64,000 nucleotides of DNA from Lachnospiraceae bacterium (GTDB taxonomy: Bacteria > Bacillota > Clostridia > Lachnospirales > Lachnospiraceae): positions 107,212 through 171,211 of the forward strand of contig CAJTGB010000008.1 of assembly GCA_910575835.1 (NCBI GenBank), given 5' to 3'. Of this stretch, positions 42,848 to 51,252 are shown piece after piece. The first letter of the stretch is position 1. Each line of letters starts with the position of its first letter. Under the pieces are notes generated by a model. The model did not search any database. It was not told the DNA's origin and worked only from the letters and a program-made list of their open reading frames with translations. A program made the translations under genes and the position numbers.

Positions 42848-44590
42848 ATGAAGGAGATACAGGGGCGGCCCTTACCGTTAGGAACTACAATGATAGGCAA
42901 TACAGTCAATTTTTCTGTGGCGGTACCGCAGGAGAAGGAGTGTCAATTATTATTATACCGTACCAGGGCAAAGAAACCATCTGCTGTTTATGAGATGAAC
43001 AGAGAGATCGGGGAAGTGCGTTATCTTGCTCTGGAGGGTATAGAACCATCGAAGTATGAATACAATTACCGGATCGACGGCAAGATCGTGGTCGATCCGT
43101 ATGCAAAAGCGATCGCCGGGCGAAGGACCTGGGGGCGGGAATGCGACATTCAGAAGCACGAAGTAAGAGGGATCCTGTATAATGAGGAATATGACTGGGA
43201 AGGCGATGAACCTCTGTGCCTGCCCTATCACAGTATTATCGCGTACAGTCTGCATGTACGGGGATTTACCAGGCATGTTTCTTCCAAGGTCAGGAACAGG
43301 GGAACGTTCCTTGGGGTGATCGAGAAGCTCCCTTATCTGCAGGACTTAGGGATCAACCAGATTCAGTGTATGCCTGTGTATGATTTTGAGGAGTGCTGCA
43401 GGTATCGGAATTACTGGGGGTACGGACCGGCATACTGGTTCGCGCCGAAGGGATCTTACGCGGGTTCCGAGGATGCGGTGCGTGAACTGAAGGATATGGT
43501 TAAGGCGTGCCATAAGGCCGGGATAGAAGTGGTTCTCGAGATGCCGTTTACGGAGGAAGTCTCGAAACAGATGATGGAAGAGTGCCTGCGGTACTATATG
43601 ATCGAGTATCATATAGACGGATTCATCCTGAATCCGCAGATTGCGCCGATGGAGGCCATCTATGCGGATCCGATATTGAAGAAGACGAAGATCATGGTAC
43701 ACCAGATTGATTTTCAGACGGTTATGCGGCGTTTTCTTAAGGGCGACGAGGGAATGGTGGACGGAGTGATGTACTGGCTCAGGCACATCTCAGGGAAAGA
43801 TGGTATCTTCAATTGTATAACCAATCAGAATGGTTTTACGCTCCAAGATCTGGTATCCTACGACAGGAAGCATAATGAGGCGAACGGAGAACATAACCAG
43901 GACGGCCCGGAATATAATTATAGCTGGAACTGCGGGGCGGAGGGACCGACGAGAAAGAAAGCGATTGCTATGCTTCGGAACCGGCAGATGCAGAACGCGT
44001 TCTTCCTGCTTCTGTTGGCGCAGGGAACGCCGTGTATCCTTGCGGGCGATGAGTTCGGCAATTCCCAGAAGGGGAATAACAATGTGTACTGTCAGGATAA
44101 TCCTGTGGGATGGACGGATTGGAGCAGGCTGGAGAAGAACAGGGAGCTGCATGATTTCGTGAAGCGTCTGATACAGATCAGAAAGGCGCAGCCGGTATTC
44201 TGGCCGAAGGAAGAGATGCGCGGGATCGATCAGGTGAGCTGCGGGGTCCCGGATGTGTCTTATCATGGTGAGAATGCCTGGAGAGCGCCGTCGGAGGTAT
44301 TCAGCAGACAGCTCGGCGTCTATTACAGCGGGGCGGCAGTGGGCGGAGAGGATTGCTTTGTTGCGTACAATATGCACTGGATCGAACATTCCTTTGCACT
44401 TCCCGCCTTATCCAGGGGGAAGAAGTGGTACAAGATAGCCGCTACCGAAGAAGGGATCCTGGATAGTGCCAGGCTCCTTGATAATCAGCGCATGGTGGTT
44501 CTTAAGGAGCGGACGATCATGATCATCGTGGGAAGGAAGGAACATGAAGAAGGCGTTGCAAAAGCCGGGGCTGACATCGTACCAGCTTAA
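42848..44590 (+). CDS. GH13-family protein lacking catalytic residues (isoamylase/GlgX-like)
   Basis: A 580-residue protein. An N-terminal CBM48-like beta domain (about 1-105) is followed by a GH13 barrel of the isoamylase/GlgX subgroup, with YSLHVRGFTRH, YWGYGPAYWFAPKGSYA and NYSWNCGAEGPTRKKAIAMLRNRQMQN. Each catalytic position is altered: the nucleophile motif reads DGFILNPQ (Asn262 for Asp), the acid/base strand reads KIMVHQID (His285 for Glu), the HD pair before GFTL reads Gln327-Asn328, and the region I DVVYNHT is VVLEMPFT. It therefore looks like a non-catalytic glycan-binding or regulatory homologue. The protein is otherwise full length with no frameshift. Its 3' end overlaps traX by 47 nt. 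Confidence 0.87.
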   Translation: MKEIQGRPLPLGTTMIGNTVNFSVAVPQEKECQLLLYRTRAKKPSAVYEMNREIGEVRYLALEGIEPSKYEYNYRIDGKIVVDPYAKAIAGRRTWGRECDIQKHEVRGILYNEEYDWEGDEPLCLPYHSIIAYSLHVRGFTRHVSSKVRNRGTFLGVIEKLPYLQDLGINQIQCMPVYDFEECCRYRNYWGYGPAYWFAPKGSYAGSEDAVRELKDMVKACHKAGIEVVLEMPFTEEVSKQMMEECLRYYMIEYHIDGFILNPQIAPMEAIYADPILKKTKIMVHQIDFQTVMRRFLKGDEGMVDGVMYWLRHISGKDGIFNCITNQNGFTLQDLVSYDRKHNEANGEHNQDGPEYNYSWNCGAEGPTRKKAIAMLRNRQMQNAFFLLLLAQGTPCILAGDEFGNSQKGNNNVYCQDNPVGWTDWSRLEKNRELHDFVKRLIQIRKAQPVFWPKEEMRGIDQVSCGVPDVSYHGENAWRAPSEVFSRQLGVYYSGAAVGGEDCFVAYNMHWIEHSFALPALSRGKKWYKIAATEEGILDSARLLDNQRMVVLKERTIMIIVGRKEHEEGVAKAGADIVPA

Positions 44591-45224
44591 ATGGATCGCG
44601 ATCATTGCTATGGTGATCGATCATATCGGGGCGGTATTATACCCGGGAGAATTGCCGCTGCGCGTTATAGGGCGGCTGTCGTTTCCGATATTTTGTTTTC
44701 TGCTGACAGAGGGATTCTGCCACACCCATGACCGGAGATCGTACATGTTAAGACTCGGAGGGTTTGCCCTGATCTCAGAGGTGCCTTACGATCTTACCTT
44801 TCACGGCAATCTGTTGGATCTTGACCAGCAGAATATATTTTTCACCCTTCTTCTGGGTGTGCTCCTGCTTGCTATGCTTGAAAAGAGCAGACATTGGCTG
44901 CTGAAAGCGGCAGAGATCTATCTGGTGATGTGGGCGGCGGAAGTTGTTCTGAGGGTAGACTACGGATATGAAGGGATACTTCTGATCTGTATCTTCTATC
45001 TGTTCAGGGAGCGGATCTGGGTCAAGACGGCCGGATGCATATGCTGGAACTTTCTCTGGGAGAACCGTCTCCAGGCCTTCGGCGGGTTCTCCGTCATACC
45101 GATCATGCTGTATAACGGAGAGCGGGGAAGAAATATGAAATATTTTTTCTATATCTTCTATCCCGCGCATCTGCTTATACTTCATGTTATTGACGTATAT
45201 TGTCCCAGATCGTTATTGCTGTAA
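44544..45224 (+). CDS. TraX family membrane protein
   Basis: A 226-residue integral membrane protein with about seven transmembrane helices. It matches the TraX acyltransferase-like family: LTSYQLKWIAIIAMVIDHIGAVLYP at the start, RVIGRLSFPIFCFLLTEGFCHT, then LRLGGFALISEVPYDL and FFYIFYPAHLLILHVI at the end. TraX of the F plasmid N-acetylates pilin; chromosomal Firmicute homologues have unknown targets, possibly surface glycans or peptides. It overlaps the preceding GH13-like gene by 47 nt, which suggests translational coupling, and its end overlaps aroD on the other strand by 12 nt. Confidence 0.9.
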   Translation: MKKALQKPGLTSYQLKWIAIIAMVIDHIGAVLYPGELPLRVIGRLSFPIFCFLLTEGFCHTHDRRSYMLRLGGFALISEVPYDLTFHGNLLDLDQQNIFFTLLLGVLLLAMLEKSRHWLLKAAEIYLVMWAAEVVLRVDYGYEGILLICIFYLFRERIWVKTAGCICWNFLWENRLQAFGGFSVIPIMLYNGERGRNMKYFFYIFYPAHLLILHVIDVYCPRSLLL

Positions 45225-45998
45225 GGCGCGGTGTACACTTTGAAGGATATGGTACAGCTCGTCGGTTTTGATCTGGCCGGGAGCGGATGCTTCGGATCCG
45301 GCGGCGAAGGTCAGGCATGATCCGAATGTCTCGCAGGAGAACCGGCTGATGCTGCCAAGGCCTGACATAGACATAGTGATGACTGGCCGGTCGGCGTATC
45401 GGGAGACCATCTCTTCTGTTGCGGCAAGGAGAGTGAGGACGTCCTTCCTGCTTTGGGGCATTACGGCGATCTTGGCTATATCTGCGCCCATATCCTGCAT
45501 TTTTCTGAGCCGGTATACGATATCGGACTGCGGAGGGGTCTTATCAAAATCATGATTGGAAGCCACGACCTTCGTATGGTTCTCGTGGATATAGGCGATC
45601 AGGTCGGCGGCAACCGCGTCTCCGGTGAAGATCTCCACATCAATGAGGTCTGTAAGGCCTGTTGCCGCCGCCGATCTGATCAATGAGGCGTAGGCTTCGG
45701 CAGCTATCTTACGGGCGCCGCCTTCCCGAAGGGTGCGGAAGGTGAATAAAAGAGGGGTATCTGAGAGGATGTCCCGCAGTTCTTCTATGACTTCGATCAC
45801 GCCGGGAATGTCATCTGCGCCTTCAAACCAGTCTGCGCGCCATTCCATCAGATCCATATGCATTTCTTTATATTCTCTGGTTAAGGAGAGTATCTCGTCT
45901 TTGGTCTTGCCTACATTCGGGATGCAGATTGCAGGAATGCCTGCTCCCAGTTCCAGATTTCTTACTTTTACGGTGTTCATAGCGTTATCTCCTATCAT
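45213..45998 (-). CDS. aroD: 3-dehydroquinate dehydratase, type I
   Basis: A 261-residue cytosolic enzyme of the shikimate pathway that dehydrates 3-dehydroquinate through a Schiff base. Visible marks are the MEWRADWFE substrate site, FTFRTLREGG, the catalytic histidine in VVASNHDFDKTP, the Schiff-base lysine in DIAKIAVMPQS and the C-terminal SMSGLGSISRFSCETFGSCLTFA. Length is normal. It stands alone on the minus strand, converging on traX. No other shikimate gene is in the window. Confidence 0.95.
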   Translation of the reverse strand: MIGDNAMNTVKVRNLELGAGIPAICIPNVGKTKDEILSLTREYKEMHMDLMEWRADWFEGADDIPGVIEVIEELRDILSDTPLLFTFRTLREGGARKIAAEAYASLIRSAAATGLTDLIDVEIFTGDAVAADLIAYIHENHTKVVASNHDFDKTPPQSDIVYRLRKMQDMGADIAKIAVMPQSRKDVLTLLAATEEMVSRYADRPVITMSMSGLGSISRFSCETFGSCLTFAAGSEASAPGQIKTDELYHILQSVHRALQQ

Positions 45999-46076
45999 TT
46001 AGCTGTTGCAGTTATTGAATTTTTGATGTACTGGTATTTTAACAAATATTTTGCGGGGAATCAAATATAAAAATTA

Positions 46077-46105
46077 GTCTAAACCACAGCATGGGTGCAT
46101 ATATT
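46077..46105 (+). promoter_or_regulatory. Candidate sigma-E promoter of spoIVA
   Basis: GTCTAAA (46077-46083), 14 nt, CATATATT (46098-46105). The second element differs from the sigma-E -10 consensus CATACAAT at two positions and lies 30 nt before spoIVA, a known sigma-E gene in Bacillus. The -35 match is modest. Confidence 0.4.
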
Positions 46106-46135
46106 CTAACAGCATGAATGGAAGGGGCTTAGAGC

Positions 46136-47608
46136 ATGGAGCAATATCATTTGTACAAGGACATACAGGCAAGGACGAACGGTGAGATATACATAGGGGT
46201 CGTAGGTCCGGTCAGAACAGGGAAATCCACATTTATCAAACGATTTATGGACGTACTGGTTCTTCCGCATATGGAAGATGAGCATGGAAAAGCAAGAACG
46301 AAGGATGAACTTCCCCAGTCCGCATCGGGAAGGACGATCATGACGACGGAACCCAAATTCGTACCCAAAGAGGCGGCAGAGATCAGGCTGTCCGAGGATG
46401 TGAAGGTACGGGTAAGGCTGATCGACTGCGTCGGGTACATGGTGGAGGGCGCGTCTGGATATGCGGAGGGCGGGGAGGAACGTCAGGTCAAGACGCCGTG
46501 GTTCGACCATGAGATTCCGTTTACCAAGGCAGCGGGCATAGGGACGCGCAAAGTCATCCATGACCATGCTACGATCGGGATCGTAGTTACAACGGACGGC
46601 AGTATCACGGATATTCCCCGGGAGAATTACAGAGAAGGAACGGAGAAGACCATACGGGAGCTGCAGAGTATCGGGAAGCCGTTTGTGGTGCTGGTGAACT
46701 CCAAGAAGCCTTTTGACGACGACGCAAAACAGGTAGCGGAGGAATGTGAGCAGCAGTACGGCGTGCGTGCGATACCGGTCAATTGCGAACAGCTTAAGGA
46801 GGAGGATATCACCCGGATCATGGAAGCGGTATTATATGAGTTCCCGGTATCAGAGGTGCAGTTCTTCATCCCCAAATGGGTGGAAATGCTTCCGAGAGAC
46901 CATAAGATCAAGCAGGAATTGTTGGTACATATTAAGGATATCCTGAATCGGTTCGGGGAGATCCGGGATGCGGTGGCCGGAATCGAGATGCCGGAATGCA
47001 ATTACATCGAAGAGATGAAGGTTGACCACATTGAGATGGATACCGGATGTGTGAAAGTGCGGATCGCAGTTGCGGATAAATTCTATTACGAGATGCTAAG
47101 CGAGCTGACCGGTACGCATATAGCCGGACAGTATGAGCTGGTGGCGGCCATGAAGAACTTATCAGAATTAAAGGCAGAGTACGAAGGAGTGCGGGACGCA
47201 TTTGCTTCGGTACGGGTAAGGGGGTACGGGGTGGTCAGCCCCAAAAAAGACGAGATCACCCTGGAAGAGCCCACCATCATCAAGCAAGGGAACAAATACG
47301 GGGTCAAGATTCATTCGGAAGCGCCTTCCATTCATCTTATCCGTGCAAATATTGAGACAGAGATCGCGCCGATCGTGGGAAATGAACAGCAGGCGCAGGA
47401 TTTGATCCGTTATATCAAGGATGCGAAGGAGAGCGAGGAGGGAATCTGGGGTACGAATATCTTCGGTAAATCCATCGAAGAATTGGTGATGGACGGGATG
47501 CAGAATAAGATGGCGATGATCAATGACGAGAGCCAGGAGAAGCTGCAGAATACCATGCAGAAGATCGTAAATGACAGCAACGGAGGCCTGGTGTGTATCA
47601 TTATATGA
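46136..47608 (+). CDS. spoIVA: Stage IV sporulation protein A
   Basis: A 490-residue coat morphogenetic ATPase, near the usual 492. The Walker A motif is GPVRTGKSTFIKRF (about 22-35) and the conserved DELPQSASGRTIMTTEPKFVP segment and VIHDHATIGIVVTTDGS follow. SpoIVA hydrolyses ATP to polymerise on the forespore surface as the basement layer of the spore coat. The C-terminus KIVNDSNGGLVCIII is the invariant tail that contacts SpoVM. This strongly indicates that the organism forms endospores. It is monocistronic; the next region is a T-box leader. Confidence 0.96.
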   Translation: MEQYHLYKDIQARTNGEIYIGVVGPVRTGKSTFIKRFMDVLVLPHMEDEHGKARTKDELPQSASGRTIMTTEPKFVPKEAAEIRLSEDVKVRVRLIDCVGYMVEGASGYAEGGEERQVKTPWFDHEIPFTKAAGIGTRKVIHDHATIGIVVTTDGSITDIPRENYREGTEKTIRELQSIGKPFVVLVNSKKPFDDDAKQVAEECEQQYGVRAIPVNCEQLKEEDITRIMEAVLYEFPVSEVQFFIPKWVEMLPRDHKIKQELLVHIKDILNRFGEIRDAVAGIEMPECNYIEEMKVDHIEMDTGCVKVRIAVADKFYYEMLSELTGTHIAGQYELVAAMKNLSELKAEYEGVRDAFASVRVRGYGVVSPKKDEITLEEPTIIKQGNKYGVKIHSEAPSIHLIRANIETEIAPIVGNEQQAQDLIRYIKDAKESEEGIWGTNIFGKSIEELVMDGMQNKMAMINDESQEKLQNTMQKIVNDSNGGLVCIII

Positions 47609-47641
47609 TCCGCGCTGCCAATACTGTCGTCAAAAAAAGTC

Positions 47642-47670
47642 TTGACATCGGCGTGCTGCTGTGGTAAAGT
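47642..47670 (+). promoter_or_regulatory. Promoter of the T-box/trpB unit
   Basis: A perfect -35 TTGACA (47642-47647), 17 nt, and TAAAGT (47665-47670). Confidence 0.75.
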
Positions 47671-47675
47671 TCTAT

Positions 47676-47980
47676 TAAACCGATGAGGAAGAGTGAGTAC
47701 CGTTGGATATTTGCCTTACAGAGAGCTGCAGGCGGTGGGATTGCAGCAGGTCAGAACCGATGGGAATGGGCTTCTGAGGGCGAGCTGAAGCGTTTGATCC
47801 TTATTGAATTACAGGAGACGGGTAAGCAAGCCGGAGAGAGTACTCCGTTAACAAAGTACGCGTATGATGGTACGCATGAGTGGGTATATAAGATACCAAG
47901 CCGGGTGGCACCGCAGGAGTTGATGATAATTACTCTTGTCCCAGCAATATTTATTGTATGGGATAAGGGTATTTTTTTGT
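47676..47980 (+). ncRNA. T-box leader, probably tRNA-Trp specific
   Basis: A 300-nt leader with the T-box sequence GGGTGGCACCGC (47903-47914), stem I elements (GAGTGAGTACCG and AGAGAGCTGCAGGCGGTG) and an intrinsic terminator formed by ACTCTTGTCCCA (47932-47943) and TGGGATAAGGGT (47959-47970) followed by seven T. Two UGG triplets (47761 and 47767) lie in the expected specifier area, and the gene below is tryptophan synthase beta, so uncharged tRNA-Trp is the likely effector. A frame open across this region is not a gene. Confidence 0.9.
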
Positions 47981-48055
47981 GTGAAACAATAAGCCGAAGA
48001 TACCCTGTCCCTCTTATAACAGAATGGCAGATGCCGATGAAAGGAGAACAAGAAT

Positions 48056-49441
48056 ATGAGTGAACAGAAAATCCCTTACAAAATCTACCTGGAAGAGAGT
48101 GAGATGCCGAAGCAGTGGTATAATGTACGTGCAGATATGAAGAATAAACCGGCCCCGCTTCTGAATCCGGGAACACTAAAACCCATGACGGCAGAAGAGC
48201 TGTCCGGCGTATTCTGCGAAGAGCTGGTGAAGCAGGAACTAGACAATGACAACCGTTATATCGATATCCCGCAGGAGATCACGGATTTCTATAAGATGTA
48301 CCGTCCGGCCCCGCTGGTACGCGCGTACTGCCTGGAAGAGAAGCTTCAGACGCCGGCTAAGATCTATTATAAATTCGAAGGAAATAATACCAGCGGAAGC
48401 CATAAACTGAATTCCGCTATCGCACAAGCCTATTATGCGAAGAAACAGGGGCTAAAGGGCGTGACCACGGAGACGGGAGCCGGACAGTGGGGAACAGCGC
48501 TTTCCATGGCGTGTTCTTACCTGGGGCTTGACTGTAAAGTATTCATGGTGAAATGTTCCTACGAGCAGAAGCCGTTCCGCCGCGAAGTGATGCGGACTTA
48601 CGGGGCAAGCGTGACGCCGTCCCCGTCCATGGAGACCGAGGTGGGAAAGAAGATCCTGGAAAGTCATCCGGGAACTACAGGAAGCCTTGGATGCGCCATC
48701 TCAGAGGCGGTTGAGGTCGCGGTGGGAAGCGAAGGCTACAGATATGTGCTTGGAAGCGTGCTGAATCAGGTATTGCTCCATCAGTCCATTATCGGTATGG
48801 AGACGAAGAGTGCGCTGGATAAATATGGGATAACACCGGATATCATTATCGGATGTGCGGGAGGCGGCTCTAACCTTGGAGGCCTGATCTCTCCGTTCAT
48901 GGGAGAGAAATTAAGAGGCGAGAAGGATTATCATTTCATTGCTGTAGAACCGGCGTCCTGTCCGAGTCTGACCAGAGGCGTCTATGCGTATGATTTCTGC
49001 GATACGGGTATGGTGTGTCCGCTGGCGAAGATGTATACGCTTGGAAGCGGATTCATCCCGTCGGCTAACCATGCGGGAGGCTTAAGATATCACGGTATGA
49101 GTTCAGTCCTGTCTCAGCTCTACGCGGACGGTTATATGGAAGCAAGAGCTGTAGAACAGACGGCTGTATTCGAGGCGGCGGAGAAGTTTGCAAGAGTGGA
49201 GGGAATCCTTCCGGCGCCGGAGAGCAGCCATGCCATCAAGGTGGCCATTGACGAGGCAATGAAGTGCAAGGAGACCGGGGAGGAGAAGACTATAGTATTC
49301 GGTCTGACCGGTACGGGATATTTCGATATGGTGGCTTATGAGAAGTTCCACAATGGAGAGATGAAGGATTATATTCCGACGGATGAAGATCTGAAGTCCG
49401 GGTTCGACGGAATTCCAAGATTCCCGGGGAATATGGAGTAG
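48056..49441 (+). CDS. trpB: Tryptophan synthase beta subunit, TrpB2 type
   Basis: A 461-residue PLP enzyme, longer than classical TrpB (about 400) and with the TrpB2 features YKIYLEESEMPKQWYN and MYRPAPLVRAYCLEEKL. The PLP lysine is in NTSGSHKLNSA and the phosphate loop is GCAGGGSNLGGL. TrpB2 makes tryptophan from indole and serine and usually works without tight TrpA contact; no trpA or other trp gene is here, so indole salvage is probable. It is controlled by the T-box leader upstream. The start follows AAAGGAG. Confidence 0.94.
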   Translation: MSEQKIPYKIYLEESEMPKQWYNVRADMKNKPAPLLNPGTLKPMTAEELSGVFCEELVKQELDNDNRYIDIPQEITDFYKMYRPAPLVRAYCLEEKLQTPAKIYYKFEGNNTSGSHKLNSAIAQAYYAKKQGLKGVTTETGAGQWGTALSMACSYLGLDCKVFMVKCSYEQKPFRREVMRTYGASVTPSPSMETEVGKKILESHPGTTGSLGCAISEAVEVAVGSEGYRYVLGSVLNQVLLHQSIIGMETKSALDKYGITPDIIIGCAGGGSNLGGLISPFMGEKLRGEKDYHFIAVEPASCPSLTRGVYAYDFCDTGMVCPLAKMYTLGSGFIPSANHAGGLRYHGMSSVLSQLYADGYMEARAVEQTAVFEAAEKFARVEGILPAPESSHAIKVAIDEAMKCKETGEEKTIVFGLTGTGYFDMVAYEKFHNGEMKDYIPTDEDLKSGFDGIPRFPGNME

Positions 49442-49450
49442 GAGCAGAAT

Positions 49451-49987
49451 ATGAATGTTTTAGTTGTGGTAGATATGCAGAATGATTTTATTGACGGAGC
49501 GCTTGGGACAAAGGAAGCGGCGGCAATCGTTCCAAGGGTAGCTGAGAAGATCAGGAACTTTGACGGGGAGGTATTATATACCAGAGATACCCATGGGGAG
49601 GACTATCTGGACACGCAGGAAGGGAAGAAGCTGCCCGTTGTCCACTGTGTCAAAGGAACGAAGGGCTGGGAACTTCATCCTGAGATCGAGGCGCTGCGCG
49701 GGAAAGAGCCGATCGATAAGTCGGCGTTTGGAAGCACGAAGCTTGGCAGTATATTGTGCGCCATGGATAAGGAATATAAGATGCGTGCGATGGACGGTCT
49801 TGAATCCGTTACATTTGTAGGGCTGTGTACGGATATCTGCGTGATCTCAAACGCGATGATCGCGAAGGCGTCCGTACCGGAGGTGCCGATCATTGTGGAC
49901 GGGAACTGCTGCGCGGGAGTGACTCCCGAAAGCCATAAGAATGCGTTAGAAGCAATGAAGATGTGCCAGATCACCTGTCTGGAATAG
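49451..49987 (+). CDS. Isochorismatase-family cysteine hydrolase
   Basis: A 178-residue hydrolase. It has the family residues Asp (VVDMQNDFIDG, about 8-14), Lys (GKEPIDKSAFGST) and the nucleophile Cys in FVGLCTDICVISNAMIAKA, as in nicotinamidases and related amidases. The substrate cannot be fixed by eye; nicotinamide is a fair guess because of the short form. It starts 9 nt after trpB, so the T-box may also control it, although a metabolic link is not obvious. A strong terminator follows. Confidence 0.87.
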   Translation: MNVLVVVDMQNDFIDGALGTKEAAAIVPRVAEKIRNFDGEVLYTRDTHGEDYLDTQEGKKLPVVHCVKGTKGWELHPEIEALRGKEPIDKSAFGSTKLGSILCAMDKEYKMRAMDGLESVTFVGLCTDICVISNAMIAKASVPEVPIIVDGNCCAGVTPESHKNALEAMKMCQITCLE

Positions 49988-49996
49988 TAATAGAAG

Positions 49997-50035
49997 AAGA
50001 GAACTGCAGGGGTATGTCCGGCAGTTCTCTTGCGC
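49997..50035. terminator. Terminator between the cysteine hydrolase and luxS
   Basis: AAGAGAACTGC (49997-50007) pairs perfectly with GCAGTTCTCTT (50021-50031) over a 13-nt loop. The short T tract on the + strand and A-rich left flank allow use by both converging genes. Confidence 0.8.
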
Positions 50036-50039
50036 CGTA

Positions 50040-50519
50040 CTATGCAGGATAGTTCAGGCGTTCATCTGTGATATCCGTAAGGACTTCCTTAAGATACTTG
50101 CGAGCTAAGTATCTTGCCATCGGAAGGTTCATATCCAGATAGTTGCCGCAGTCTTTCGCGCAGGCGCCGGGGATATCCCCCTCAAAATCGGCGATAAAGG
50201 CGAACATCTCGGTCATCAGTGGTACGATATCCCGGGAGGTATATTCTCCCGCAAGCAGCAGATAGAAGCCTGTCCGGCATCCCATCGGGCCAAAGTAGAT
50301 GGTCTTATCTGCATAAGTCTCGTGATTGCGCAGGAAGGTAGCTGCCAGATGTTCGATGGTATGTACCTCTGCCGTATTCATGACAGGTTCCTCGTTGGGG
50401 TTCGTGATGCGGATGTCAAAGGTGGTAACAGGATGACCCTCTACCCGGTCGATACGGGATACATAGAGTCCCGGGATCAGGCGCAGATGGTCTATTGTGA
50501 AGCTAGTGATCTTTTCCAT
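50040..50519 (-). CDS. luxS: S-ribosylhomocysteine lyase
   Basis: A 159-residue metalloenzyme on the minus strand. The metal ligands are in HTIEHLAATFLRNH (His, His) and the Cys of DCGNYLD near the end; the catalytic Cys is in MGCRTGFYLLLAGEYTS. It splits S-ribosylhomocysteine into homocysteine and DPD, the precursor of autoinducer-2, in the activated methyl cycle. The start has a good ribosome site (AAAAGGAGCAATA). It is monocistronic, with a -10 TATAAT 32 nt upstream. Confidence 0.96.
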   Translation of the reverse strand: MEKITSFTIDHLRLIPGLYVSRIDRVEGHPVTTFDIRITNPNEEPVMNTAEVHTIEHLAATFLRNHETYADKTIYFGPMGCRTGFYLLLAGEYTSRDIVPLMTEMFAFIADFEGDIPGACAKDCGNYLDMNLPMARYLARKYLKEVLTDITDERLNYPA

Positions 50520-50551
50520 GGTATATTGCTCCTTTTGGTTTAATTTGGTTT

Positions 50552-50580
50552 ATTATAGCACTTTTTCGGGAGGTTTTCCA
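50552..50580 (-). promoter_or_regulatory. luxS promoter
   Basis: On the minus strand TGGAAA (50580-50575), 17 nt, TATAAT (50557-50552), about 32 nt before the luxS start. Confidence 0.6.
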
Positions 50581-50639
50581 TGGATATGTATGAATATATT
50601 GCCGGGAAATGTATGGGAACAGATGAAATTATATGATGA

Positions 50640-50898
50640 TCAATCAGGATATGTGTAGAAATGGTTACTGCTTAATATGCTTTTCCAGTTGCATTCATTG
50701 CGTAAAATACGAAGTATGTGAATTTCTTTTTGGGATTCTTTGATGATGTAGAATATTATAGAAGGCGGAAAAGGTTTTTTATGGATGGCATAATTCTTAT
50801 AAAAGATTTGCATATCCAAAACGGATATCGATATATTCAGTGATATCCGTAATGTCGCAGATTGCTTCCATGGTGAGAAGAATGTTATAATCGGGCAT
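50640..50898 (-). pseudogene. Decayed RelE/ParE-type toxin
   Basis: The minus strand from ATG 50898 reads MPDYNILLTMEAICDITDIT and EYIDIRFGYA before a stop, matching the N-terminus of RelE/ParE toxins. In the +1 frame it resumes with FYKNYAIHKKPFPPSIIFYI, then EIHILRILRNECNWKSIL, the unmistakable C-terminal half, ending at 50640. About 30 middle residues are missing, so there was an internal deletion plus frame loss. The start overlaps the antitoxin gene by 14 nt, as in intact pairs. Too short for a standard gene caller. Confidence 0.8.
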
Positions 50899-51058
50899 GC
50901 CTTCGATGCTCCCTTAGTTCGGCAACCTTCTGAAATGCATCTGCAAGCGGCAGTTCCCGGCCGGCTTCCATATCGCAGATCCCGTTCTCTAATACCTGGA
51001 AAAGGCAGGTATCTTCATATTGTATCTTATCTGGTGTATGAGGTGATGTTAAATTCAT
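50885..51058 (-). CDS. Small antitoxin-like protein paired with the decayed toxin
   Basis: A 57-residue protein from ATG 51058 on the minus strand, with TTGGAGTG 8 nt upstream. The C-terminal part ICDMEAGRELPLADAFQKVA resembles the toxin-binding tails of RelB/Phd-like antitoxins. The N-terminal DNA-binding region is short or missing, so it may itself be truncated. It overlaps the toxin remnant. A longer in-frame start at 51112 is possible but would have a non-typical N-terminus. Confidence 0.6.
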   Translation of the reverse strand: MNLTSPHTPDKIQYEDTCLFQVLENGICDMEAGRELPLADAFQKVAELREHRRHARL

Positions 51059-51252
51059 AGATATCACTCCAATCTTAATTGTTGTTTTGTTCCGTTTTGG
51101 AAACACTATCACATATTGAAGCAGGATGCAATCCTTTTTATAGAATTTCTGAAATTTTGGCAGTTTTTACCTGCTTGCCTATGGAAATTATTTTGATATA
51201 TGATATACTTATCCACTGAGGGTACAGATGTTTGATACTTAGGAGGTGCAAT

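Noticed and set aside
47683..48063. A 126-codon open frame upstream of trpB
   Set aside because: It lies entirely over the T-box leader; its codons correspond to conserved RNA elements and the terminator, and the encoded protein resembles nothing.
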